Below the pieces are notes generated by a model. It was not told the DNA's origin and ran no database searches. It saw nothing but the letters and a program-made list of their open reading frames with translations. A DNA stretch of 64,000 bases from CALKJU01 sp035326425 (GTDB lineage Bacteria; Pseudomonadota; Alphaproteobacteria; Geminicoccales; Geminicoccaceae). Below are positions 52,320 to 60,455 of the stretch, piece by piece. How positions within the stretch are numbered: position 1 is the stretch's first letter; each line of letters opens with the position of its first letter. The position numbers were made by a program, and so were the translations under genes. Location of the stretch: assembly GCA_035326425.1 (NCBI GenBank), contig DAOLFG010000004.1, forward strand, positions 1 to 64,000, read 5' to 3'.

Positions 52320-52510
52320 GACGGGCCGCCCGCCGGTGGCGACTCGGCCGTCGTCGGCCCGCCCTCCATGCTGCCCGCCCGGCGATCCTCGCCGGCTACT
52401 GGCGCCGGTGCCTCGCACGAGGCGGCGGCGGGAGCCGCGAGCCATGCGGCCGTGGCGAGGCCGCCACCGAACGCGAGCATGGCGGTGGCGACGAGTCCGC
52501 AACCCAGCAC
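52316..52510 (-). CDS. Possible small membrane protein upstream of tssJ
   Basis: A short ORF of about 64 residues ending in a 4-bp GTGA overlap with tssJ. It has one hydrophobic segment (LVATAMLAFGGGLATAAWLAAPAAA) and a Pro/Gly-rich tail. The GTG at 52510 is a guess; the frame is open up to 52636 (106 residues). The overlap with tssJ and the membrane-like stretch favour a real gene, but no family is recognised. It could be a T6SS accessory or just the leader of the operon. Confidence 0.4.
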   Translation of the reverse strand: MLGCGLVATAMLAFGGGLATAAWLAAPAAASCEAPAPVAGEDRRAGSMEGGPTTAESPPAGGPS

Positions 52511-52712
52511 AACGAGATGACGATCGGCTCCGATGACAACCTCCCGCCCGATCGACCGTCTGCCGAGCCCATCGGGGCGGGCAACGCGGAGTGGCTCAAC
52601 CGAAGCGAGGGTATCGCGGCGTCCGCGAAAATTCAATCTATGGTTTTGCCCACAGAGTTTTCATCAACCATCCAGAGGAGCAACCGCCTCCTGCCGTGGC
52701 CGTCCCCCTGGC

Positions 52713-53867
52713 TCACGCAACCGGCAGCTTGAGCTGCACGCGCAGCGCCAGTTCGTCGAACAGCGTCCATTCCTCGACGATGCGGCCGTTGCGGACGTGG
52801 AAGTGCGACATGCCCTGGACGAACAGGCGGCGCTGGGTCGGCTTGCCGAGAAGGCCCCAGCCCATGTGGTGGCCGTCCATGCTCCAGCGCACCGCGATCT
52901 TGCGCCCGCCCTCGATGGAATCGATCGTGGCGATATGGTGGGGCGTGTAGGTGGCGTCGGGCATCAGCGCCGCGAGGTTGAGCACGTTGGTCAGCAGCGC
53001 CTGCGCGCCATAGGTGTCGCGGCTGCTCGGCCAGTGCGCCAGCACGGTCGGGGCGTAGAGGTCGCGCACGAGGCCGTACATCCGCATGTTCCACATCTCG
53101 TGGAGCGACTGCAGGAAGCCCGCCTCCTCGTCCGAATGGGCGATGCCGGTGTCGGCCCTGGTCTTGACGGGATACTGGCCGAGCAGGCGGTCGCCCTCGC
53201 CGACCTCGTGCATGGTGACACCCTTGGCGGCCTGGTCGGCTGCCATCTGCGTCGCCACCTCGTCGATGCTCACCCCCAGGCATTTGAGCATCGCCGCGTT
53301 GTCGCGGACCAGCCACTCGCGATAGATGCGGTTCCGAAAGACCAGGCAGTCGGCGATGGTGCGGGCGGCGAAGCTGCGGCCGGTGGGCGGGCCGTAGGGC
53401 CCCGGACCGATGTGCCGGCCGACGCCGGTGACGAGATGCGAGGTGTAGAACCCCTCCCTGTCGTTGCCGTTCCAGATGACCTGCTGCGCCATGCCGCGGC
53501 GTTCGGGAAACTCGGCGATGCGCTGGATCGTGGCGCGGACCACCTCCTCGCGGGTGTGCGAGATGCCGAGCGAGCCGTAGACGACGGCGTTGTCGGTGTA
53601 GTGGCTGTAGATGAGCCCCGGATTCTTCTCGTCCCATATGCGATGCGTGCAGCGGACGATGTAGTCGACGATGTCGGTGTATTCGGGATCGAACCCGTCC
53701 AGGCTCTGGCTGCGCGGCCTGTCGGTCGGGACGAGGTCGGTGAAGTCGTGCTTCTCGATCTGCATCACCTCCTCGCGCGCCGTCCCCTGGACGCGCGGCG
53801 GGCTCGCCGCGGCGGCACCCCGGTCCTCGTCGCGACCGCTCTCCGCGGCCTGCGCTGCCTTCACCAT
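52713..53867 (-). CDS. Two-domain NTF2/SnoaL-like protein A
   Basis: A 384-residue soluble protein with two tandem SnoaL/NTF2-like cone domains. The first covers about residues 60-200 (DYIVRCTHRIWDEKNPGLIYSHYTDNAVVYG and FRNRIYREWLVRDNAAML). The second covers about 240-375 (GLVRDLYAPTVLAHWPSSRDT and VRWSMDGHHMGWGLLGKPT, with GMSHFHVRNGRIVEEWTLFDELAL). Related proteins act as polyketide cyclases, dehydratases or binding proteins. The product of this locus is unknown. It resembles its neighbour at 53929, so the two are likely paralogues. The ATG at 53867 follows a GGGAGAAG site. Confidence 0.75.
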   Translation of the reverse strand: MVKAAQAAESGRDEDRGAAAASPPRVQGTAREEVMQIEKHDFTDLVPTDRPRSQSLDGFDPEYTDIVDYIVRCTHRIWDEKNPGLIYSHYTDNAVVYGSLGISHTREEVVRATIQRIAEFPERRGMAQQVIWNGNDREGFYTSHLVTGVGRHIGPGPYGPPTGRSFAARTIADCLVFRNRIYREWLVRDNAAMLKCLGVSIDEVATQMAADQAAKGVTMHEVGEGDRLLGQYPVKTRADTGIAHSDEEAGFLQSLHEMWNMRMYGLVRDLYAPTVLAHWPSSRDTYGAQALLTNVLNLAALMPDATYTPHHIATIDSIEGGRKIAVRWSMDGHHMGWGLLGKPTQRRLFVQGMSHFHVRNGRIVEEWTLFDELALRVQLKLPVA

Positions 53868-53928
53868 CGATTCTTCTCCCTGAGCCTGGCGTATCGACCT
53901 CGAGATCATCCCGCACCGTCGGCGAGCC

Positions 53929-54918
53929 TCAGCCGCCCGCCCGCGATTCGAGATGGGCGTGGATCTGCTTCCAGATCGAGACCTCGTCGGTGACGATCCA
54001 TTCGTAGCGCACGCGGCCGTCGACGATCTCGGCATGCGACAGGCCCATGACGTAGACGACGGCCCCGGACGGCTCGCCGAAATGGCCGAAGCCGCAATGC
54101 GTGCCGGTCAGCGCCCAGCGCGTGGCGACGCGCGTCGGCCGCCCCGGCTGGTGGTTGACGATCGAGCCCTCGAAGGCGAACCGGGCGTCGGGAAACGACG
54201 ACAGGTAGCCGATGACGAAGCGGTCGAGCTCGGCATGGCCGAACACGGTCTCGCCGCCGGGAATCGCCACTGCGGCGCCGTGGAAGTAGAGGTCGCGGAT
54301 CGCCGCCGGCTCCTTGACGTCCCAGATCCGCGCCCAGCCCCTGCGATAGGCCTCGAGCTCGGGATCGTCGTGCTGCGGCGGCAGGTAGCTGCCGGGCAGG
54401 TCGCGCTGCGGCGTGTAGAAGGTGATCTCGCCCCTGGTGCGCAGGTCGCGGTCGCAGATGTCCCGCGCCATCTGGCACGGCTCGACGCCCATGCAGCGCG
54501 CGAAGGCGGCCTGGTCGCGCACCAGCCACTCCTCGGTCACCTTCTGGTCGCGAAAGACGCAGTCGGCGATGATGCGCGACTTGACGACCCGGCCCGTCGC
54601 CCTGCCGTAGATGCCGTCGCCGTCGTGGCGCATCACCGAGGTCAGCCGGTGGGACGACAGGAACGAGCCGTCGCCGTTGTCGACCCAGATGACGTCCTCG
54701 CCGACGAGCTGCCGGTCGGGGAACTGGTGCAGCGTGGCCAGCGTCTGCGCTGTCACGTCCCTGTTGTCGGCGGCGAGACCCGTTGCGGCGCGGACCAGGC
54801 AGTTCGGTGCGTAGTACTTGTCGAGCTTGCCGCCGATGCCGCGGTCTTCCCAGATCTCGCGGGTGATGCCGTAGACGAACTCGGGCACGTCGGCATAGTC
54901 GCCGATGACCGGCTGCAT
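53929..54918 (-). CDS. Two-domain NTF2/SnoaL-like protein B
   Basis: 329 residues with the same double layout as its neighbour. First domain: FVYGITREIWEDRGIGGKLDKYYAPNC, SRIIADCVFRDQKVTEEWLVRDQAAF. Second domain: IWDVKEPAAIRDLYFHGAAV and RWALTGTHCGFGHFGEPSG, with GLSHAEIVDGRVRYEWIVTDEVSIWKQI. The shared string ADC(L/V)FR...EWLVRD shows common descent with the gene at 52713. It lies 13 bp after lacI, so lacI and both SnoaL genes probably form one transcript beside the sugar importer. The catalytic role is not assigned. Confidence 0.75.
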   Translation of the reverse strand: MQPVIGDYADVPEFVYGITREIWEDRGIGGKLDKYYAPNCLVRAATGLAADNRDVTAQTLATLHQFPDRQLVGEDVIWVDNGDGSFLSSHRLTSVMRHDGDGIYGRATGRVVKSRIIADCVFRDQKVTEEWLVRDQAAFARCMGVEPCQMARDICDRDLRTRGEITFYTPQRDLPGSYLPPQHDDPELEAYRRGWARIWDVKEPAAIRDLYFHGAAVAIPGGETVFGHAELDRFVIGYLSSFPDARFAFEGSIVNHQPGRPTRVATRWALTGTHCGFGHFGEPSGAVVYVMGLSHAEIVDGRVRYEWIVTDEVSIWKQIHAHLESRAGG

Positions 54919-54931
54919 TCTTCCTCTCCGT

Positions 54932-55963
54932 CTATCGCGTGGAACCGCGGACCATGAGCTCGGCGGCGAGGAGCCGCCTCTCGCCGGGAGCCGCCTGCCC
55001 GCCGATCTGCTCGGTGAGGAAGCGGACCGCCATGTGCGCCATGCGCCGCACCGGCTGCCGCAGCGTGGTCAGCTCGTAGCTCGGCCACGATGCCTGCGGG
55101 ATGTCGTCGAAGCCGGTGACGGCGACGTCCTCCGGCACCTCGAGGCCCAGGACGTGGCGGCATTCGTCCATGACCCCCAGCGCCATCGAATCGTTGGCAC
55201 AGACGATCGTGCGCGGCCGCTCCGGCAACGCCATCAGCTGGCGTGCCGCGGCGCGGCCGCCCTCGAAGGAGTAGTCGCTGTGGACGATGCGATCGATCGA
55301 GCGGCCGAGCTGCGCCAGGGCGGATCGGGCACCCGCCAGCCGCTCGCGGCTGACGGGGGCCGCCTCGGGCCCGGCCAGGAAGGCCAACGGGCCCTCGTTC
55401 CTCGCCGCGATGTGGCTGATCAGCAGATCCATGCCGAGGCCGTGGTCGCAGGCCACGGCCGAGGCGCGCGAGCCGCGCGGCGTGCGGTTGAACAGCACGA
55501 CCGGCACGTTCTGGCGGTCGCAGGAGGCGAGGAACTCGTCGTCGAGCACGGCGCTCGAGACGATGCCGTCGACATGATAGGCCAGGACGTTGCGCAGCAC
55601 GTCCCCGGGGTGGTCGTCGCTGGGAAGGGCGAAGACCAGCATCCGGTTGCCGGTGTCCTGAATCTCGTTGCCCAGATAGAACAGGATCTCGGGATAGGCG
55701 CGGTTGCTCAGATCGGTCACGATCGCGGCGATCATGCGCGAGCGCTGCGAGATCAGCGATCGGGCGATCTGGCTCGGCGCATAGCCCAGGGTCCGGGCCG
55801 CCTCCTCGACCTTGCTGCGCATCGCGGCGGAGACCGAGCCGCCGGCCCTGAACACGCGCGAGACCGCCGACTGGGAGACGCCCGCCAACCGCGCGACATC
55901 GTAGGAGGTGGCCCTCGCCTCACCTCGCGGCGCCGTTGCCCGCTCCTCTGACTGCGATGTCAT
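54932..55963 (-). CDS. LacI-family transcriptional regulator
   Basis: 343 residues. The N-terminal helix-turn-helix SYDVARLAGVSQSAVSRVFR and hinge helix (IARSLISQRSRMIAAIV) precede a periplasmic-binding-like effector domain (GNRMLVFALPSDDHPGD, DGIVSSAVL, TIVCANDSMALGVMDECR, VTGFDDIPQASWPSYELTTLRQP). It is divergent from the ABC importer genes, with a candidate operator in the 191-bp gap. It is likely a repressor relieved by the imported sugar or a derivative. A ribosome site (AGGAAGG) precedes the ATG. Confidence 0.92.
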   Translation of the reverse strand: MTSQSEERATAPRGEARATSYDVARLAGVSQSAVSRVFRAGGSVSAAMRSKVEEAARTLGYAPSQIARSLISQRSRMIAAIVTDLSNRAYPEILFYLGNEIQDTGNRMLVFALPSDDHPGDVLRNVLAYHVDGIVSSAVLDDEFLASCDRQNVPVVLFNRTPRGSRASAVACDHGLGMDLLISHIAARNEGPLAFLAGPEAAPVSRERLAGARSALAQLGRSIDRIVHSDYSFEGGRAAARQLMALPERPRTIVCANDSMALGVMDECRHVLGLEVPEDVAVTGFDDIPQASWPSYELTTLRQPVRRMAHMAVRFLTEQIGGQAAPGERRLLAAELMVRGSTR

Positions 55964-56067
55964 TGCGTTTGCCCTTCCTCGCCCTCGTATCCTGCAAAAT
56001 CAGGCCGATTTCCAGTCGAATCTGCACCCGAACCGACCATCATAGCGGCTTGGCGATCACGGGGTCC

Positions 56068-56081
56068 TTGACCTGGGTCAA
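56068..56081 (+). promoter_or_regulatory. Inverted repeat with embedded -35 box of the importer promoter
   Basis: TTGACC-TG-GGTCAA is an inverted repeat. Its first arm, TTGACC, makes a good -35 element. A weak -10 (AATTTT, 56091-56096) lies 17 bp further. The start site would fall at about 56103, inside the palindrome at 56099. Confidence 0.4.
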
Positions 56082-56098
56082 GCTCCTGAGAATTTTAT

Positions 56099-56112
56099 TG
56101 ACTTCGAAGTCA
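56099..56112. promoter_or_regulatory. Candidate LacI-family operator (14-bp perfect palindrome)
   Basis: TGACTTCGAAGTCA is a perfect palindrome with the central CG typical of LacI-family operators. It sits between the predicted -10 box and the binding-protein start at 56155, where bound repressor would block transcription. The lacI-type gene lies right beside it. It is inferred from sequence. Confidence 0.6.
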
Positions 56113-56154
56113 CGCCATGGCGGAATGGCCGACAGAAACCCAGGGAGGGTGCCG

Positions 56155-57465
56155 ATGTCCCTTACACGCCGCCGACTTCTCGCCAGCACCGCAGGTCTGG
56201 CCGGCGCGAGCCTCTTGGGCAGCCGGCCGTCACGCGCGGCGATCACGCCCGGCAAGCCGTACGACGGGCAGGAGGTCAACGTGCTCGCCGTGCAGTCGAC
56301 CCAGTTCGCGGCGCACGAGAAGAAGGTCGCGGCCTTCAGCGAGCAGACCGGCATCAAGGTCAACTACGTCTACGTGCCGTTCGTGGCCCTGCGCGAGCGC
56401 CTCACCGCCGAGATGGTGGGCGGCTCGAACGACTTCGACATCGTCACCGCCATGGACGTCTGGATCCCGCCCCTGGTCGACCGCTATCTGTCGCCGATCG
56501 ACGCCGACATCGCCGCCCGCGGCATCGACATGGGCCGCTATCCCGCCCCCTTCACGGCCTGCGCCAAGTTCCCGACCGGCATCTACGGCCTGCCGGTGCG
56601 CTGCCACATCCAGCTCCTCTGGTACCGCAAGGATCTCTTCGACAAGGCCGGGCTGACGCCGCCCAAGACCTGGGACGAGCTGGTCGAGGCCGGCAAGGCC
56701 ATCCAGGCGCAGAACCCCGACATCGCCGGCGTCACCATCCCCTACGGTCCGAAGGACGGCCAGAACCTGATGGTCTGGTACAACTTCCTCTGGGGCTCGG
56801 GCGGCGACCTGTTCGATGGCGAGCGGCAGCCGATCTTCAACAGCCCCGAGGGCGTCACCGCGACGCGCGACTTCACCGACATCATCCTGAAGCACAAGAT
56901 CACGCCGGCCGGCGCGGCCTCGTTCAACGAGGCCGATTCCACCACCTTCTTCTTCCAGGGCAAGGCCGGCATGGTGCCGGTGTGGTGGCACGTCTACAAC
57001 CGCCTCAGCCTGCCCGACGCCGGCGTCAAGCGCGACCAGGTCGGCTTCGTGCCACTGCCCTCCTACCCCGGCAAGGGCCCGACCACCTACACCAACAGCT
57101 GGATCTACGGCATCAACGGCCAGGCGAAGAACCGCCCCGCCGCCATCGAGTTCCTCGACTACATCAGCACGGCCGAGATCGAGAAGTCGATCCTGGTCGA
57201 CCCCAACGAGCACGACGTGGTCAGCGTCCACTGGAGCAACCTGCGCGACCCCGACGTCAATGCCCGCTTCGGCGGCATGCACGACATGGCCGCCAAGGCG
57301 CTCGAGACCACGACCAAGGCCATTCCGAACATTCCGGAATTCCTGCCGATCGTCGATGCGCTGGCGGTCCAGATGTCCAACATCGTGACCGGCGGCGCCA
57401 CGGTCGAGGATGCCCTGGAGGCGGCCCACAGCCAAGCCGCCCGGATCATGCGCCGCGGCGGTTGA
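56155..57465 (+). CDS. ABC transporter sugar-binding protein (family 1 extracellular)
   Basis: A 436-residue periplasmic binding protein. The N-terminus LTRRRLLASTAGLAGASLLG looks like a twin-arginine signal. The mature part is of the MalE/UgpB type: KVAAFSEQTGIKVNYVYVP, FDIVTAMDVWIPPLVDRYLSPID, GIYGLPVRCHIQLLWYRKDLFDKAG and TWDELVEAGKAIQ. It delivers a carbohydrate-like substrate to the two permeases. The ATG at 56155 follows GGGAGGG. The stop is followed by strong stem-loops before the permease gene. Confidence 0.92.
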   Translation: MSLTRRRLLASTAGLAGASLLGSRPSRAAITPGKPYDGQEVNVLAVQSTQFAAHEKKVAAFSEQTGIKVNYVYVPFVALRERLTAEMVGGSNDFDIVTAMDVWIPPLVDRYLSPIDADIAARGIDMGRYPAPFTACAKFPTGIYGLPVRCHIQLLWYRKDLFDKAGLTPPKTWDELVEAGKAIQAQNPDIAGVTIPYGPKDGQNLMVWYNFLWGSGGDLFDGERQPIFNSPEGVTATRDFTDIILKHKITPAGAASFNEADSTTFFFQGKAGMVPVWWHVYNRLSLPDAGVKRDQVGFVPLPSYPGKGPTTYTNSWIYGINGQAKNRPAAIEFLDYISTAEIEKSILVDPNEHDVVSVHWSNLRDPDVNARFGGMHDMAAKALETTTKAIPNIPEFLPIVDALAVQMSNIVTGGATVEDALEAAHSQAARIMRRGG

Positions 57466-57473
57466 CAGCCCTT

Positions 57474-57507
57474 CCGGCGGCTGCGGGCCACGCCCCGCGG
57501 CCGCCGG
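57474..57507 (+). other. Intercistronic stem-loop after the binding-protein gene
   Basis: Two 14-base arms (57474-57487 and 57494-57507) pair with a single wobble mismatch and a 6-base loop, starting 9 bases after the binding-protein stop. It may protect the upstream mRNA and lower permease expression, as known for malE-malF. Confidence 0.5.
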
Positions 57508-57540
57508 TCCCTCGCCGGCGACCCGCCGAGCCCGCCGGGC

Positions 57541-57560
57541 CGAAGGCCGCGCGGCCTTCG
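57541..57560. repeat. Perfect 20-bp palindrome before the permease gene
   Basis: CGAAGGCCGCGCGGCCTTCG is a perfect 20-bp palindrome 32 bp before the permease ATG. It may act as a second mRNA hairpin or as a protein site. Confidence 0.5.
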
Positions 57561-57591
57561 CGATTCGCCGCCCTTCGACGAGAAGGCCGCC

Positions 57592-58467
57592 ATGAACAAC
57601 CGCAACCTAGCCGCCATCCTGCTCGCGCCAGCGATTCTCCTGGTGGCGGTGACCACGGTCTACCCGATGGCCAGCTCGTTCTGGACGAGCTTCCACGTCC
57701 TCAACCTCGCCCGCAGCCTGGACCGCGGCCCGTTCATCGGCCTGGAGAACTACAAGGAGGCCTTCGTCTACGACCCCGACTTCTGGACCGTGATGCGGGT
57801 CACCGCGACCTTCGTGATCCTGGATGTCGGCCTCACCATCCTGGGCGCCCTGGGCCTGGCCATCCTCCTGCTGCGTGCCGGCTTCGGCAAGGGCATCGTC
57901 CGCACGCTGCTGATCCTGCCGTTCGCGATGAGCCCGGCCCTGATCGGCATCTCGTGGCGCTTCATGCTCAATCCCGACTACGGCGCCTTCGCCCGCACCA
58001 TCGCCGCGGTCCTGCCGTTCATGCGCGACGTCGACTACCTGGCCAGTCCGTCGCTGGCGATGGCGGCGCTGATCTCCTGCGACGTCTGGCACTGGGCGCC
58101 CTACTTCACCTTCATGCTGATGGGCGGGCTGGCCTCGATACCGCCCGAGACGCAGGAGGCGGCGCGCATCGACGGCGCCAGCAACTGGCGAGTCTTCCGC
58201 GACGTGACGCTGCCGCAGCTGGCGCCCGTGCTGATCGTCGCCGTCATCCTGAAATCGGTGTTCGCCCTCAAGGTCTTCGACGCCATCGTCACGATGACGG
58301 CAGGCGGCCCCGGGCGCGAGACCACGACGCTGGCGTTCTTCGCCTATCACATCGGCTTTCGGGACTATGACTTCGGCTATGCGGCGGCTGTCGCCTACAT
58401 CCTGACCGCCATCCTGTTCCTGCTGTCGCTGTCCTATATGCGCTTCGCCTTCAGGAGGGCGGCATGA
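57592..58467 (+). CDS. ABC sugar transporter permease 1 (MalF-like)
   Basis: A 291-residue inner-membrane protein with six predicted helices (for example LAAILLAPAILLVAVTTVYPM, VMRVTATFVILDVGLTILGALGLAILLL, LSLSYMRF at the end). The EAA loop that docks on the ATPase is IPPETQEAARIDGASNWRVFRDVTLPQL, read at about residues 182-210. It forms the channel with permease 2. The stop overlaps the next start by 4 bp (ATGA). Confidence 0.93.
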   Translation: MNNRNLAAILLAPAILLVAVTTVYPMASSFWTSFHVLNLARSLDRGPFIGLENYKEAFVYDPDFWTVMRVTATFVILDVGLTILGALGLAILLLRAGFGKGIVRTLLILPFAMSPALIGISWRFMLNPDYGAFARTIAAVLPFMRDVDYLASPSLAMAALISCDVWHWAPYFTFMLMGGLASIPPETQEAARIDGASNWRVFRDVTLPQLAPVLIVAVILKSVFALKVFDAIVTMTAGGPGRETTTLAFFAYHIGFRDYDFGYAAAVAYILTAILFLLSLSYMRFAFRRAA

Positions 58468-59360
58468 CCGCGGCCTCGCCTGCCCTGGCCTCGGCAGCAG
58501 CCGCCGAAAGCGCCGAGGCGGCGCGGCGCAGGGCGTCCAAGCGGCGCCGGCGCAGGCTCCTCCAGTGGCTGGAGGGTGCGGTGCTGCTCGCCGTCGCCAT
58601 CGTCATCATGTTCCCGATCCTGTGGATGGTGATGACGGCGTTCAAGCACCCGTCCTTCGTCTACAGCTACACGATCTGGTTCCCGCCGACGCTCGACAAC
58701 TTCCGCGAGGTGTTCAGCGAGCGCTGGCAGATCATGGACAAGATCATCAACAGCACGGTGATCGCGGTCTCGACGGTGGTCATCGCCATCCCGATCGCGG
58801 TCTGCTCGGCCTACGCGTTCTCGCGGCTGGCCTTCCCGCTCAAGCGCACGATGTTCCAGTGGATCCTGCTGACGCAGTTCATCCCGGCGGTGACGATCGT
58901 GCTGCCGTTCTACCTGATGTTCCGCGGCCTGGGACTGCTCGACACCTACGCCGCCCTGATCGTCGTCGACCTCGCCATCGTGCTGCCCTACGCCATCTGG
59001 ACCATCAAGGGCTTCATCGACGCGATACCGATGGAGACCGAGGAGGCGGCGATCGTCGACGGCGCCAGCCGGCTGCGCGTCATCCGCGACATCGTCGTGC
59101 CGATGGCCCGCCCGGGCATCCTCACGGCCGCGGTGTTCTGCTTCATCATCACCTGGAACGAGTTCCTCTTCGGCTACCTGCTGTCGCGCCAGAAGGTCGT
59201 TCCGCTGCCCGTGGGCATCATCAGCTTCGTCCTCGAGCGGGGGCCGGTCTGGGAGCTGATCGCCGCCACCGGCATCATCATCACCATTCCGATGTTCTTC
59301 TTCGCGCTGATCATCCAGCGCCACTTCACCAAGGGCATGAACCTCGGCGCTGTGCGCTGA
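58464..59360 (+). CDS. ABC sugar transporter permease 2 (MalG-like)
   Basis: A 298-residue partner permease. It has a basic N-terminus (ASKRRRRRLLQWLEGA-like), a first helix (VLLAVAIVIMFPILWMVMTAF), and the periplasmic start TIWFPPTLDNFREVFS typical of MalG. The EAA loop is MEETEEAAIVDGASRLRVI-like (IPMETEEAAIVDGASRLRV). Six helices are predicted. It is coupled to permease 1 by a 4-bp overlap and followed by the ATPase gene after 19 bp. Confidence 0.92.
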   Translation: MTAASPALASAAAAESAEAARRRASKRRRRRLLQWLEGAVLLAVAIVIMFPILWMVMTAFKHPSFVYSYTIWFPPTLDNFREVFSERWQIMDKIINSTVIAVSTVVIAIPIAVCSAYAFSRLAFPLKRTMFQWILLTQFIPAVTIVLPFYLMFRGLGLLDTYAALIVVDLAIVLPYAIWTIKGFIDAIPMETEEAAIVDGASRLRVIRDIVVPMARPGILTAAVFCFIITWNEFLFGYLLSRQKVVPLPVGIISFVLERGPVWELIAATGIIITIPMFFFALIIQRHFTKGMNLGAVR

Positions 59361-59379
59361 GCGAGCCGTGGGACGGACA

Positions 59380-60435
59380 ATGGCAGGCGTGACCTTCAAG
59401 GGAGTGACGAAGCGCTGGGGCACGTTCGTCGGCGTGCGCGAGCTCGACCTCGAGGTCCAGGACGAGGAGTTCCTGGTGCTGCTGGGGCCCTCGGGCTGCG
59501 GCAAGACGACGACCATGCGCATGGTGGCGGGCCTCGAGGAGCCGAGCGAGGGCGAAATCTGGATCGGCGACGACGTCGTCAACGACATGGCGCCGCGCGA
59601 GCGCGACGTCGCCATGGTGTTCCAGAACTACGGCCTCTACCCGCACATGACGGTGCGCGACAACATCGGCTATCCGCTCAAGGTCCGCGGCATGCCCAGG
59701 GCGCAGGCCCGACAGATGGTCGACAGGGCCGCGGCCAAGGTGGAGCTCGGCCCCTATCTCGACCGCAAGCCCGGCCAGCTCTCCGGCGGCCAGCGTCAGC
59801 GCGTGGCGCTCGCCCGCTCGCTGGTGCGCACGCCGCGGGTCTTTCTCATGGACGAGCCGCTGTCGAACCTCGACGCCAAGCTGCGCGTCACCATGCGGGC
59901 CGAGCTGAAGCACCTGCATCACGAGCTGCGCGTCACCACGATCTACGTCACGCACGACCAGATGGAGGCGATGACGCTCGCCTCGCGCATCGCGGTGATG
60001 AACCGGGGCGTCATCATGCAGCTCGCCGTGCCGGAGGTGATCTACAACGATCCGGCCAACCTGTTCGTCGCGGGCTTCATCGGCTCGCCCAGCATGAACC
60101 TGCTCGACGGTGCTCTGGTCGACGGCGCCTTTCGCAGCGGCTCGCTGGTGGTGCCGGGCCTGGGCGGCGGCACACGCGACAAGGTCGTGCTGGGTGTGCG
60201 GCCCGAGGACGTCAGCGTCGTGGCGACCGGCGCCGGTCTCGCCGACGTGCCCGTCTACGCCTTCGAGCTGACCGGCGAATCGGTGCTGGTGACCGTGACC
60301 GTGGGCGACCGGCACCTGTCGGCGCGCGGCGACCGGCATTTCCGCTGCCAGATCGGCGACCAGGTCGGGATCAGCTTCCAGCCCGAGCGGGCGTACCTCT
60401 TCGATGCCGAGTCCCAGGACCGCATCAGGCTTTGA
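59380..60435 (+). CDS. ABC sugar transporter ATP-binding protein (UgpC/MsmK-like)
   Basis: 351 residues. Walker A is LGPSGCGKTTTMRM, the Q-loop is VFQNYGLYPHMTV, the signature is LSGGQRQRVALARSLV, Walker B is VFLMDEPLSNLDAKLR, and the H-switch is TIYVTHDQMEAM. A C-terminal regulatory OB-like domain (GVRPEDVSVV, LTGESVLVTV) is typical of sugar importers. The ATG at 59380 (MAGVTFKGVTKRW) is favoured over a GTG 12 bases earlier. Confidence 0.94.
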   Translation: MAGVTFKGVTKRWGTFVGVRELDLEVQDEEFLVLLGPSGCGKTTTMRMVAGLEEPSEGEIWIGDDVVNDMAPRERDVAMVFQNYGLYPHMTVRDNIGYPLKVRGMPRAQARQMVDRAAAKVELGPYLDRKPGQLSGGQRQRVALARSLVRTPRVFLMDEPLSNLDAKLRVTMRAELKHLHHELRVTTIYVTHDQMEAMTLASRIAVMNRGVIMQLAVPEVIYNDPANLFVAGFIGSPSMNLLDGALVDGAFRSGSLVVPGLGGGTRDKVVLGVRPEDVSVVATGAGLADVPVYAFELTGESVLVTVTVGDRHLSARGDRHFRCQIGDQVGISFQPERAYLFDAESQDRIRL

Positions 60436-60455
60436 AAGGGAAGGACTGCGTCATC

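Noticed and set aside
52681..52701. Weak hairpin AGGAG...CTCCT after the SnoaL gene at 52713
   Set aside because: Only 5-bp arms and no U-run; not enough for a terminator call.
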